Source: Ignavibacteria bacterium (GTDB lineage: Bacteria; Bacteroidota; Ignavibacteria; Kapaibacteriales; Kapaibacteriaceae). Taken from it: a DNA stretch of 64,000 bases. Every line of letters begins with the position of its first letter. Position 1 is the stretch's first letter. Shown in pieces: positions 1 to 8,385 of the stretch. The stretch is from positions 1-64,000 of the forward strand of contig CANMBE010000007.1 in NCBI GenBank assembly GCA_947495975.1. The letters run 5' to 3'. A program made the translations under genes and the position numbers. The notes under the pieces are model-generated. The model was given only the letters and a program-made list of their open reading frames with translations. It was not told the DNA's origin and did not search any database.

Positions 1-2
1 AT

Positions 3-1103
3 GCATTTTTTTATGAAAAAGGTTTGAACATCTTAAGACAAAATGGTTTTGTAAGTTTCATTGTGCCTCGAACATTTATTGATAATGTTTATTACGCAAA
101 ATTGAGACAACACTTCACAGACGTTTCCACTATTGTTGAAATATTAAAACTTAGTTATGAAGTATTTGAAGAAGCCACAACAGGAGGTACTAGCATTTGC
201 TTAATAAAGAGAAATAAGAATAATTCTGAAAATGTTGTAGTGACTAAAGAGATTAAGAGCATTAATAACTTTAATTCTTCCTCTGTAGTTAAAATTAGAC
301 AGTCAGACATTTTAGTGGGCGGCAATAAATCGTTTTCGTTCTTGAACAAAACTCAACTGCAATTGATAGATAAAATATCAAGCCATGGTAGAGTCGATAT
401 CTATTGCTCAGTAAACAATGGAGTAAATACCGGTAACTGTGCTGAAATATTACTTTCAGATAAGAGAAGGAATAAGAATTACAGAAAAATACTGGAGGGA
501 AAAAATGTAAATAGGTATGTAACTAAATGGAAAGGGCTATGGATAAACTACGACCCAAGCCTAAAACAGAGAATTGACATCAAGGATTTAAAGACAAAGC
601 AAAACAAAATTGATTTTGCTTTGAGAGATGAAAAAATATTCGATTCACCTAAGATAATAGTTAGACAGACTGGCGATAGAATTATCGCAAACATAGATTA
701 TGACAAATATGTTACAAGGCATTCTACCCACTGTTTAGTTAATGAGCATAAAGAAATCAACATGTTGTTTCTATTAGGGATTCTTAATTCAAAAGTTACT
801 GACTTTTACTACAATTATCTAATCCCAGAAAAAGGGAAAGCATTCGCAGAAGTTAAGGGGATCAATATCAAACAGTTACCCGTCCCTAACATTAGTGGAA
901 CCAATAGAAAGAATGAAAATAAGATTGTCGGCCACGTAGAACAGCTTTTACAACTCAATAAAGAGCTCCAAATCCTAACTCTTGAAACTAAAAAGAAACA
1001 AGTCAAACAAAGAATTGAATACAATCAAGACAAAATAGACGAATTGGTCTATGAGCTTTACGACTTGACAAAGGAGGAAACAGAGATAATTAAAGGTAGT
1101 TAA
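3..1103 (+). CDS. Type IIG restriction-modification enzyme, Eco57I-like, C-terminal part (5' end outside window)
   Basis: The frame is open to the left window edge: codons at 3-23 read AFFYEKG and run on into LNILRQNG, so the TTG at 24 is not the start. FVSFIVPRTF is the family pattern that follows the methylase core. Next comes a TaqI-like target-recognition region: SPKIIVRQTGDRII (near residue 215 from the TTG), LLGILNSKVTDFYYNYL, then IKQLPVPNI. A coiled stretch ends in KIDELVYELYDLTKEE, the usual tail of Eco57I-family fused methylase/endonucleases. The methylase motifs (NPPY) and nuclease would lie upstream, so activity cannot be judged. Base composition is clearly more AT-rich than in the following genes, with many AAA, ATA and TTA codons, which suggests horizontal acquisition. 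Family call is firm; DNA specificity is unknown. Confidence 0.8.
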   Translation, partial: AFFYEKGLNILRQNGFVSFIVPRTFIDNVYYAKLRQHFTDVSTIVEILKLSYEVFEEATTGGTSICLIKRNKNNSENVVVTKEIKSINNFNSSSVVKIRQSDILVGGNKSFSFLNKTQLQLIDKISSHGRVDIYCSVNNGVNTGNCAEILLSDKRRNKNYRKILEGKNVNRYVTKWKGLWINYDPSLKQRIDIKDLKTKQNKIDFALRDEKIFDSPKIIVRQTGDRIIANIDYDKYVTRHSTHCLVNEHKEINMLFLLGILNSKVTDFYYNYLIPEKGKAFAEVKGINIKQLPVPNISGTNRKNENKIVGHVEQLLQLNKELQILTLETKKKQVKQRIEYNQDKIDELVYELYDLTKEETEIIKGS

Positions 1104-1256
1104 AAAGACAAGAAGGATGGTGAAACCAAGACCGATATAGAAAAACGAAGGCATAACAACACCTACCCAATTGGCGGGGAATAGTGTTCCTGATTCACCA
1201 TTGTGGTTAATCAAGCGCTAGTTATTCAAATCATTTATTGTGGTCAAGTCACCAAC

Positions 1257-2576
1257 ATGATCCATATCGCGTGCGCTTGCTTCGCGCTAATTGTAGCACT
1301 GACCTTACCTGCAATGGGACAAGAGGTCCCTATGTACAACGACACTCTTTGGAATGTCAATGCCAACGAACAGCCTTATCCATTCAATGGTGGCTCGAAC
1401 GGTCTAGGATACTCACCGGTCACCAACACACTGTACTCAGGGACAGAAGTTGGCCTGATTGCTTTGTATGACGCAGAGACAGGAGTGCTCAAGGATACCA
1501 TCTTGCTTACGCACAGGCGCATCCTTGGATTGGATGTAAGCGCCGACGGAACGAGGATATATGTCTACGTGCAGGACAGTGCGGCGAAAGGTCCGGTTGA
1601 CCGAGCAAAGGGGCAAGTAGTAGAGTATCCGAGCAAACGCATTCTCGTTGACTCAGTGCCATCCGGATACGTTTGGACAAAGATTTCTCCTGATGGTCGC
1701 TACATTGCTGCCGGTACTAATGCAGTTTATGATATACAAACGCGTGTGGTGTTGAATCAAGAAGGCACTTCATTTGGAAATGGACTAGCCACGTTCGCAC
1801 TTTTAGGAAGTAGGGTGGCAGGTTGTGAGGGCATTGCCAATGATCAATTCCGATTCCGCCTCTTTGATTACAAGAACCAGAGGATGGAGGTTGACACCAA
1901 TCTTGGTAAAGCAGGTTTTGGACTCGAAGCTCGTACCCACGGCAATAAAGTAGCCATCCTAACACATACCTACATGTGGATTCTTACGGTCTACAGTCTT
2001 CCGTCAATGGAGAAGATTTGGGCCACGGGATTCACCGAATCGGACGGTTTCGGCTTCTTTGATTTCTTGGACGATGAACACGTTATATGTAGAACAGAAG
2101 ATCAGAAGCATGGAATGGGAACGTGGATCTATAAGATCGGCACCACGGTCGTAGGATCTACAAGGCCTATTGGACAAACTATATCAGCAGGAGCGACTCC
2201 AAGCATCACATCGAGAGACGGCAGGTTCCTGTTCTCGGCAGGAGGTGTGATTCTTAGAGCCGTTGACCTCCGCGGGCTAACATCGAGTGTCAACAATGAA
2301 CAGAAAGACAACCAAGTAACGTTGATCTACCCCAATCCAACCAATAGTTCGTTCACCGTAAAACTTGCTGGTTGCAATTCTTGCGAAGTCACGTGGGAGA
2401 TGATCAACCTCTCTGGTGAGCGAAGTGCCAATGGTAGTGGCATCACGGACGTGAGCGGTAGCATGACTTCTCAGGTGCCAATCGGCAGCAATAGCTCAGC
2501 TCTCGCTCCGGGCAGGTATACACTGCGCTTGAGGTCTGGCGCAAAGGCATGGTCGTTTATTCTTGTTGTATTATAA
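1257..2576 (+). CDS. Secreted beta-propeller-like protein with type IX secretion sorting domain
   Basis: I start at the ATG at 1257 rather than the GTG at 1203, because it gives a clean signal peptide (MIHIACACFALIVALTLPAMGQ, cut after AMGQ) and a 439-residue protein. The middle looks like a WD40/YVTN propeller: repeated blades such as LGLDVSADGTRIYVYV, WTKISPDGRYIAAGT and SITSRDGRFLFSAGG. The last 80 residues begin with LIYPNPTNSSFTVKL and end in APGRYTLRLRSGAKAWSFILVV, the layout of a type A T9SS C-terminal domain. Inferred role: a cargo protein carried across the outer membrane by T9SS and anchored or released there. No enzyme motif is visible. It stands alone after the restriction gene; composition is typical of the rest of the window. 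Confidence 0.72.
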   Translation: MIHIACACFALIVALTLPAMGQEVPMYNDTLWNVNANEQPYPFNGGSNGLGYSPVTNTLYSGTEVGLIALYDAETGVLKDTILLTHRRILGLDVSADGTRIYVYVQDSAAKGPVDRAKGQVVEYPSKRILVDSVPSGYVWTKISPDGRYIAAGTNAVYDIQTRVVLNQEGTSFGNGLATFALLGSRVAGCEGIANDQFRFRLFDYKNQRMEVDTNLGKAGFGLEARTHGNKVAILTHTYMWILTVYSLPSMEKIWATGFTESDGFGFFDFLDDEHVICRTEDQKHGMGTWIYKIGTTVVGSTRPIGQTISAGATPSITSRDGRFLFSAGGVILRAVDLRGLTSSVNNEQKDNQVTLIYPNPTNSSFTVKLAGCNSCEVTWEMINLSGERSANGSGITDVSGSMTSQVPIGSNSSALAPGRYTLRLRSGAKAWSFILVVL

Positions 2577-2587
2577 GGTGGAAATTA

Positions 2588-2604
2588 CGCGCAAAGTGAC
2601 CACC
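2588..2604. repeat. 17-bp repeat, copy 1 (possible IS21-type end remnant)
   Basis: CGCGCAAAGTGACCACC lies 11 bp after the stop of the propeller gene and matches 16 of 17 bases with the copy at 20622-20638. Bases upstream also agree in part (AAG, AAA and T positions). The AAAGTGACCACC core resembles the ends of IS21-family elements as I remember them; no transposase gene is nearby, so this would be a solo relic. Confidence 0.4.
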
Positions 2605-2648
2605 TGATTACACGGCATATCTGCCACCCCCCCCCTCCCTAAAACCGA

Positions 2649-2682
2649 AAAACCCTTGCAACTCTATGAGCAGCAAGGGTTT
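2649..2682 (-). terminator. Rho-independent terminator of tRNA-fMet
   Basis: Read on the minus strand, AAACCCTTGC pairs with GCAAGGGTTT across a 13-nt loop, followed by more T residues. It lies 14 bp beyond the 3' end of the minus-strand tRNA. Confidence 0.7.
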
Positions 2683-2696
2683 ACGTATTTCTGGAG

Positions 2697-2769
<73 letters not shown>

Positions 2770-2778
2770 ATAGGGTCA

Positions 2779-2786
2779 CAAAGATA
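2779..2786 (-). promoter_or_regulatory. -7 element TATCTTTG for tRNA-fMet
   Basis: A perfect TAnnTTTG box (Bacteroidota primary sigma -7 consensus) on the minus strand, 9 bp upstream of tRNA base 1, so transcription would begin at or just before the mature 5' end. No clear -33 TTG at the usual distance. Confidence 0.5.
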
Positions 2787-2900
2787 CGAAAAGAATAGAG
2801 AATAGGGCGCAATACCTTTCAACGTTTGTGTCTTTGCCGCGTATGTCCGTATCTCATTCATTGTGCATAACTACATATGCGCGTAGCTCGTTGGCGCTAC

Positions 2901-2908
2901 TATCTTTG
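2901..2908 (+). promoter_or_regulatory. -7 element TATCTTTG upstream of pheT
   Basis: Perfect TAnnTTTG box; the predicted transcript start near 2915 leaves about a 20-nt leader before the ATG at 2936, containing the purine-rich stretch AGGTGAG at 2930-2936. No convincing -33 partner. Confidence 0.45.
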
Positions 2909-2935
2909 CTAGCATGATAGGAGAATCTAGGTGAG

Positions 2936-5395
2936 ATGAAAGTATCGCAGCTCTGGCTTAATGATCATGTAACGATGGATCCGGAAATCTGGACCCCTAC
3001 AAAGGTGTCTCAGGTTTTGACTGACCTTGGCCTAGAGGTTGAACATATAACCGATATGTCTGCTGCGTTGCGTGGCTTTGTTGTAGGCCGCGTGTTTAAG
3101 AAAGAACCTCACCCCAAAGCGGATAAGCTTTCTGTGTGTACTGTGGATGTGGGCGATGGCCGGCCACGTACGATTGTGTGCGGCGCACCAAATGTTGAGG
3201 CCGGTCAGCTGGTTGCCGTGGCTCTCGTTGGCGCGGTTGTTCCTTCTGCAAACTTCATGATTGAATCTCGAGCTCTGCGTGGCATTACATCAGAAGGCAT
3301 GATTTGCTCTCAAAGCGAACTTGGTCTTGGCGATGAACATGATGGCATATGGGTTCTTACCACATCGGCTGCCGTTGGTACGCCCCTTGCCACTGCTCTT
3401 GGGATAGATGATGTTGTCTACGATGTTGCAATCACACCAAACCGCGCTGATTGCCTATCGCACAGTGGTATTGCACGCGAATTGCGTGCATATATGTATG
3501 TGCATAACAATGGCGAGCTAGCACAAGATCTCAGTTCTGCGCTACAAAAGAGCGTCATCCCTGGCGCAAGTCAGGGTCCTCTTCATGTCTCCGTTCAAGA
3601 CCCCCACCTCTGCCCACACTACATCGGTCATGTTGTTACAAATGTGCGCGCCGTTGAAAGTCCGCAATGGCTAAAAGACCGGCTTACATCCATCGGTCTG
3701 CGACCTCGCAATGTGATTGTTGATGTTACCAACTACATCAACATGGAAATGGGTCAGCCCCTTCATGCATTTGATGCGTCAAAACTTGCCGACAACACAA
3801 TCGTTGTGCGCCGCGCACGCGCTGATGAAAAAACATGTGTTACGCTTGACGGAAAAGAACGCGCTCTAACAACAGACATGCTGATGATTTGCGATGCATC
3901 ACATCCAATTGCAATTGCAGGGGTGATGGGTGGACAAAACTCAGAAGTTGATGAGCACACGTCTACGGTAGTTATTGAATCTGCATTCTTTGCGCCATCG
4001 TCCATCCGCCGCACCGCAAAGACACACGGCCTGAGCACTGATGCTTCGTATAGATTTGAGCGTGGTGTTGACCCCGGTGCAGTGCGCAACGCAGCAAACC
4101 GCGCAGTGCAGATGTTGTGTGATTTGGCAGGGGGCTCTGCAGGCCAACGCATTGAAGTTGGCGCACCTCCGGCAGATCGTAAACCAATTTCTGTATCGTA
4201 TGATCGCATTTGCGCGCTTGTTGGCATTTCTGTACCTGGTGCAACAATAACAAAGATGCTTACAGGTGTTGGCTGTGCGGTTGAAGAGGCAGAGGCAGGG
4301 TTGCAGCTCTACAATGTTGTGCCTCCGTCTTGGCGTGCAGACATTACCATTGAAGCTGACCTTGCAGAAGAAGTGATGCGCCTGTATGGCATCGATAATA
4401 TCCCTTCGAGCACAATGGTGAGTACCTCACTTGATGCAGCAAGACTGCCCGATCATTTGCGCGCAGGTGGCGCATTAGGATTGCGGTTGCGTAATCACGT
4501 GCGTAACATGCTTGTTGCACGGGGCTACTATGACTGTGTGACGCATGTGCTCACAAGTCCAGAAGAAATCGGTGCAACTGTTCTGTTAAAGAATGCACTT
4601 GGCAGAGATTTCTCAGCCATGCGTGCATCAGGAATTCCTGCACTCCTTCGTGTGGCATCGCGTAACCTCCGCCATGGCCAACAGACAATTCGTCTCATGG
4701 AAATAGGTTCGCAGTTCTCACACAACACATCAACAGAACTTGGTATTCAACAGCAAGAAGCTCTCACTCTTCTTGTAACGGGGCTCAATGATCCTCATTG
4801 GAGTGGTAAGCCCCGCAGCCTTGATCTCTATGATCTGTTGGGTGAGCTTACCGTGATAGCACCGAACATCGAAGCAGTGACAGTGAAAATCGACGATGGG
4901 TTCTTCACACAAAATGTTGTTGAGTTACGAATTGGTGGAGTTACAATTGGCCAGGCGGGCGAGGTACAGCCGGAGATTGCTGCACAGTGTGATATTGATG
5001 GCGTAGTGCTTGCGGCAGTGGTGTACCTGCGTGCAATACCTGCTGCACAGCCGATGTATACGCCGGTTGGACAGTTTCCGAGCGTTCGCCGCGATCTTGC
5101 ATTGATCGTAAAAGAAGAAGTAACCGCAGGTAGAATCATAGAAGTTATACGTATGGCAAGCCCCGTGTTACTGAGGGAAGTTGGAGTGTTTGATGTTTAT
5201 AGAGATACGAACATTGGGGCGGGGATGAAAAGCGTTGGCATTGGGATGACGTTTAGGTCTGAAGAGCGTACGTTGGTGGATATCGAGGTTGACTCTGCGG
5301 TGGAGTCCATTATAACGGCTGCTTCACAGACATTAGGTGCTCGTGTACGCGGGTCTGTGGTTGATCATCAGGTTGAATCTTACGAGGCGCATTGA
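2936..5395 (+). CDS. pheT: Phenylalanyl-tRNA synthetase beta subunit
   Basis: Charges tRNA-Phe as part of the cytoplasmic alpha2-beta2 enzyme. The 819-residue length and the order of domains fit bacterial PheT: N-terminal OB-fold tRNA-binding domain (about 40-155, with PHPKADKLSVCTVDVG), B3/B4 editing region (about 220-390, with VTNYINMEMGQPLHAFDASK), B5 domain (about 410-480), catalytic-like core, and a C-terminal anticodon-binding FDX-ACB domain (about 725-818, starting at QFPSVRRDLALIVKEE). The start MKVSQLWL is the family's usual first strand. pheS is not next to it; a minus-strand tRNA gene lies upstream. Three bases separate its stop from the coiled-coil gene downstream, so pheT, that gene and zapA probably share a transcript. 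Confidence 0.96.
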   Translation: MKVSQLWLNDHVTMDPEIWTPTKVSQVLTDLGLEVEHITDMSAALRGFVVGRVFKKEPHPKADKLSVCTVDVGDGRPRTIVCGAPNVEAGQLVAVALVGAVVPSANFMIESRALRGITSEGMICSQSELGLGDEHDGIWVLTTSAAVGTPLATALGIDDVVYDVAITPNRADCLSHSGIARELRAYMYVHNNGELAQDLSSALQKSVIPGASQGPLHVSVQDPHLCPHYIGHVVTNVRAVESPQWLKDRLTSIGLRPRNVIVDVTNYINMEMGQPLHAFDASKLADNTIVVRRARADEKTCVTLDGKERALTTDMLMICDASHPIAIAGVMGGQNSEVDEHTSTVVIESAFFAPSSIRRTAKTHGLSTDASYRFERGVDPGAVRNAANRAVQMLCDLAGGSAGQRIEVGAPPADRKPISVSYDRICALVGISVPGATITKMLTGVGCAVEEAEAGLQLYNVVPPSWRADITIEADLAEEVMRLYGIDNIPSSTMVSTSLDAARLPDHLRAGGALGLRLRNHVRNMLVARGYYDCVTHVLTSPEEIGATVLLKNALGRDFSAMRASGIPALLRVASRNLRHGQQTIRLMEIGSQFSHNTSTELGIQQQEALTLLVTGLNDPHWSGKPRSLDLYDLLGELTVIAPNIEAVTVKIDDGFFTQNVVELRIGGVTIGQAGEVQPEIAAQCDIDGVVLAAVVYLRAIPAAQPMYTPVGQFPSVRRDLALIVKEEVTAGRIIEVIRMASPVLLREVGVFDVYRDTNIGAGMKSVGIGMTFRSEERTLVDIEVDSAVESIITAASQTLGARVRGSVVDHQVESYEAH

Positions 5396-5398
5396 ACT

Positions 5399-6055
5399 AT
5401 GAATACACTCCCACTATCTGAGCAACACTCAGAGCAATTGCCAGATCCACTGTTTGAGCAGGACGCACAGATTGCTGCGACTCCTGATTCTAAGGCAGAT
5501 ATAGAAGCGGCTGTAGGTAGGTTCTGGGACACAGTGCGCAAGAGTGCAGATGTTATCGTTACACTGCGCCAAGAGAATATGATGGTTAATGCCCAAAATC
5601 AGGCATTGCGCGAGTCTGAGCAGGAACTCCAAAACCGTATTGATGAACTGCAGACGAGGATTGCCTCGCTTGATACGGGGAAGGCTAAAACTGGCAAAGT
5701 GAGCATTGACCCCACGGCAGGTCAACTGCAGGCGATGCAGAAGTCGATGACCCTGCAAGCAGAAGAGCTTACTCGCCTGCAGGCGATTTTGGTTGTGACA
5801 GAAGCAAAACTTTGCGAAGCACACGAGCATCGTGCAGATAATTCGCGCATTCTTGAGCAGCTGGCTGAGGCTCAGGAGTCACTTGAGAGAGCTCAGAACG
5901 AAAACCAAATGAATTTGTTTAGTCCACAGGTTGCTGCAGGAAAGCTGCAGGAACCTGTGGTGAAACAGTTGATGACAGAGCAAGAGATTGCGGACTTGGC
6001 GGCTCGTCTGGACAATGTGGCAGACAGCGTGGCGCAATTGCTTGGGATTTCCTAA
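5399..6055 (+). CDS. Coiled-coil protein between pheT and zapA (ZapB-like position)
   Basis: 218 residues with no enzyme motif. An acidic N-terminal 35 residues is followed by heptad-rich segments: about 45-90 (VIVTLRQENMMVNAQNQALR and on), 105-145 and 150-185, then a short helical tail ending DSVAQLLGIS. Such a protein directly before zapA suggests a filament-forming or divisome adaptor role, as ZapB has in proteobacteria, but that is inference from position and coiled-coil character; I do not recognise a named family. It starts 3 bp after the pheT stop and ends 38 bp before zapA. Confidence 0.6.
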   Translation: MNTLPLSEQHSEQLPDPLFEQDAQIAATPDSKADIEAAVGRFWDTVRKSADVIVTLRQENMMVNAQNQALRESEQELQNRIDELQTRIASLDTGKAKTGKVSIDPTAGQLQAMQKSMTLQAEELTRLQAILVVTEAKLCEAHEHRADNSRILEQLAEAQESLERAQNENQMNLFSPQVAAGKLQEPVVKQLMTEQEIADLAARLDNVADSVAQLLGIS

Positions 6056-6093
6056 CTTACACCTCGAAAACGATTCACTAATCCCGACGCAAC

Positions 6094-6384
6094 ATGACGA
6101 AAGCGATCAGAGTTACGATTGGCGGAAAAGACCTTACTCTTCGCGGTAACGATGAAGAGAAGATCAAGAAATCAGTACGCGAAGTCAATTTACAAGTACA
6201 GCACCTACAGCAAACATTGCGGGAGCAATCCACTCCAACATTAACCGTCCTGGCCGCCCTGAATATTGCGGAGAAATACCTCGATGTACAGGAGCAGAGT
6301 TCAAAGGACGTAGTGTTTGTGACGGATGAACTTGAAAAGATGACGCGGTACTTAGAGCGCGCGTGGCGCCAGCCCCTTTCGTAA
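6094..6384 (+). CDS. zapA: Cell division protein ZapA
   Basis: 96 residues, the normal size. ZapA binds FtsZ and cross-links protofilaments in the cytokinetic ring. The N-terminal part MTKAIRVTIGGKDLTLRGND is the typical ZapA beta-hairpin, followed by EEKIKKSVREVNLQV and a long helix (LTVLAALNIAEKYLDVQEQ) that forms the antiparallel tetramer. The gene order zapA, small RNA region, rny matches the common zapA-ssrS linkage, supporting both calls. Confidence 0.88.
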   Translation: MTKAIRVTIGGKDLTLRGNDEEKIKKSVREVNLQVQHLQQTLREQSTPTLTVLAALNIAEKYLDVQEQSSKDVVFVTDELEKMTRYLERAWRQPLS

Positions 6385-6444
6385 CTCCCACTTTCATGTG
6401 CAGCGTAGGGTGGAACGCCTAGCCGCATTCCGCTACCATTGTCG

Positions 6445-6645
6445 CACGCTTGAAAAAGAACCATACAAGTTTTTTCAACCAGGGAATCAGGCTCTGACCG
6501 CCCATGGCAGGCCTCACTCGTCGTAACTGACGAGAGTGGTGTTGTAACCATTCAGTGGACGTCAGCGGTGATCAGGATGATACCCACTGTGCGGTACGAT
6601 TGGTTCTTTTCCCAACCGAAAACAAGCCGGGCTTGCCCGGGGTAG
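6445..6645 (+). ncRNA. ssrS: Probable 6S RNA (ssrS)
   Basis: The 342-bp gap between zapA and the real rny start has no coding potential but strong RNA structure. AAAAGAACCA (6454-6463) is exactly complementary to TGGTTCTTTT (6601-6610), a 10-bp closing stem spanning about 137 nt. Inside, ACCGC (6497-6501) can pair with GCGGT near the 3' side, and a stable apical hairpin forms at 6515-6538 (CTCGTC/GACGAG). The long closing stem, open middle and apical stem match 6S RNA, which sequesters RNA polymerase holoenzyme; zapA-ssrS is a widespread linkage. A G/C hairpin, CCGGG-CTTG-CCCGG at 6627-6640, may close the 3' end. Upstream, 6408-6440 forms another hairpin that may belong to the leader. Boundaries are approximate; no covariance search was possible. 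Confidence 0.58.
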
Positions 6646-6726
6646 TTGAATGCGGCTCTTTTGTTTACTGAACACTCGCGAGACAGCGCGCGCGTGCACC
6701 GTCCGAATGACGGAGAAGGAGTTTGC

Positions 6727-8292
6727 ATGGACTCTACGATCATGGGGATCGTGGTTGGGGCAATTATAGCCCTAGTCGGATTCTTTATTACATACCTCAG
6801 CGGAAAAAAAATGGCTGCCGCAGCCATTGCTGAAGCCGAATCTCGCTCAAAAATCATCATTGATGAAGCAGAGAAAAAGGGTGAAGGGATAAAGCGGACA
6901 AAGATTGATGAAGCGGACGACAAGTTCCGCGACCTCAAGCGCAAGTTTGAATCTGAGCGCGATGCGAAAGAAGCCAAACTGCGTAACGTAGAAAAAGAGA
7001 CCCTAAAGCGCGAAGAAGGAATCGACCAAAAGCTTGAGATTATCTCTAAAAAGGAGAAGCAAGTAGCTTCCCTGGAATCAGAAGTTGTCCGCAAGGGTCA
7101 ACAAATTGATTCAAAGGCAAAAGAAATCGATGTCCTCATCGATGAGCAGAACGTACGCCTTGAACGTATCACGGGCATGAACCGCGAGGACGCCAAGAAG
7201 TTTCTTGTAGACAACATGGTGAACGAGGCCAAGGCAGACGGCGCGCAGCTTGTAAAAGACGTGCGAGACGAAGCAAAGCTCAATGCCCGCAAAGAAGCAC
7301 AGCGCATCGTGCTTATGGCTATCCAGCGCACAGCATCCGATCACTGCGTAGAGTCAACGGTATCCGTTGTGAACCTGCAGTCAGAGGAAATGAAGGGCCG
7401 CATCATCGGTAGGGAAGGTCGCAACATTCGCGCCTTTGAAGCAGCAACAGGGGTTGACCTTATCATAGACGATACACCAGAGGCCGTAGTAATCTCTGGC
7501 TTTGATCCATTCCGCCGCGAGGTTGCCCGTACAGCGCTTGAGCGCCTCATGGGTGACGGCCGCATTCACCCGGCTCGTATCGAAGAAGTTGTAGACAAGG
7601 TTCGGAAAGAACTGGAAGAAGAGATGGTCCGCGTTGGTGAAAACGCACTTATGGAATTGGGCATCCATAACATCCACCCTGAAATGATTCGCTACATCGG
7701 GAAGATGAAGTACCGCTCATCGTATGGTCAGAATCTTTTGGCGCACTCAATTGAAGTGGGCTTCTTGACGGCCATCATGGCCAATGAGCTTGGTTTGGAT
7801 GTAAATCTTGCGAAGCGTGCCGGACTACTGCACGATATCGGCAAGTGTATTGACCGCGAGATTGAAGGTCCGCACGCCATGCTGGGCATGGAGCTGGTGA
7901 AGAAGTACAAGGAGCATCCGCTTGTTGTGAACGCCGTTGGTGCTCACCACGATGATATTGAGATGGAATCTCCAATTGCTGTGCTTGTTCAATCGGCTGA
8001 CTCCATCAGCGGTGCGCGTCCGGGTGCCCGTCGCGAGTCGCTCGAGAACTACGTAAAGCGCCTGCAACAACTCGAAGAGATTGCCACCTCCTATGACGGC
8101 GTCTTAAAGACATACGCAATTCAAGCAGGTAGGGAAGTGCGCGTGATGATTGAGCCAGACCGGATTGATGACTTGCGTGCAGATCAACTCGCGAATGATA
8201 TTGCCGCCCGCATTGAATCTGAAATGGAGTACCCAGGACAGATTCGCGTTACGGTTATCCGCGAGCGTAGATCTGTTTCAATCGCAAAGTAA
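6727..8292 (+). CDS. rny: Ribonuclease Y
   Basis: Membrane-anchored endoribonuclease that starts mRNA decay. I place the start at ATG 6727 because AAGGAG sits 6 bp before it and because MDSTIMGIVVGAIIALVGFF then forms the usual N-terminal membrane anchor; the longer frame from 6646 would run through the hairpin region. 521 residues: anchor (5-25), long charged coiled coil (about 30-190), KH domain (about 215-275, motif IIGREGRNIRAFE), HD domain with HDIGK near residue 368, and the C-terminal RNase Y domain ending in IRVTVIRERRSVSIAK. All catalytic HD residues are visible. A strong terminator follows. Confidence 0.95.
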   Translation: MDSTIMGIVVGAIIALVGFFITYLSGKKMAAAAIAEAESRSKIIIDEAEKKGEGIKRTKIDEADDKFRDLKRKFESERDAKEAKLRNVEKETLKREEGIDQKLEIISKKEKQVASLESEVVRKGQQIDSKAKEIDVLIDEQNVRLERITGMNREDAKKFLVDNMVNEAKADGAQLVKDVRDEAKLNARKEAQRIVLMAIQRTASDHCVESTVSVVNLQSEEMKGRIIGREGRNIRAFEAATGVDLIIDDTPEAVVISGFDPFRREVARTALERLMGDGRIHPARIEEVVDKVRKELEEEMVRVGENALMELGIHNIHPEMIRYIGKMKYRSSYGQNLLAHSIEVGFLTAIMANELGLDVNLAKRAGLLHDIGKCIDREIEGPHAMLGMELVKKYKEHPLVVNAVGAHHDDIEMESPIAVLVQSADSISGARPGARRESLENYVKRLQQLEEIATSYDGVLKTYAIQAGREVRVMIEPDRIDDLRADQLANDIAARIESEMEYPGQIRVTVIRERRSVSIAK

Positions 8293-8335
8293 TCCTACAC
8301 CGTTGCGATCATTCGCAATAACATACTGAAAACAC

Positions 8336-8371
8336 AAAACCCGATCTGCTGTAAGCAGATCGGGTTTTTTT
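8336..8371. terminator. Bidirectional terminator between rny and the minus-strand SUKH-like gene
   Basis: AAAACCCGATCTGCT pairs perfectly with AGCAGATCGGGTTTT around a GTA loop and is followed by TTTTTTT on the plus strand; the A-run on the left serves the minus-strand gene that ends at 8386. Confidence 0.9.
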
Positions 8372-8385
8372 ATTTCTATTCTGAT

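Noticed and set aside
975-1214. Minus-strand frame with a hydrophobic stretch (WVGVVMPSFFYIGLGFTILL)
   Set aside because: More than half overlaps the restriction gene on the other strand; hydrophobicity arises from AT-rich antisense codons. No ribosome binding site seen.
2627-2635. Run of nine C as phase-variable tract
   Set aside because: Lies between a gene end and the tRNA terminator, away from any start codon or promoter; no gene would be switched.
3763-4227. 154-codon minus-strand frame inside pheT
   Set aside because: Antisense to a conserved synthetase domain; codon bias follows pheT.
6450-6478. TTGAAAAA/TTTTTCAA hairpin as terminator of zapA
   Set aside because: The same A-rich bases pair better with 6601-6610 in the closing stem of the RNA candidate; AU-only stem is weak for a terminator. 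It could be an alternative fold.
6078-6551. 157-codon minus-strand frame across zapA and the 6S region
   Set aside because: Antisense to zapA and to structured RNA; no family similarity seen.
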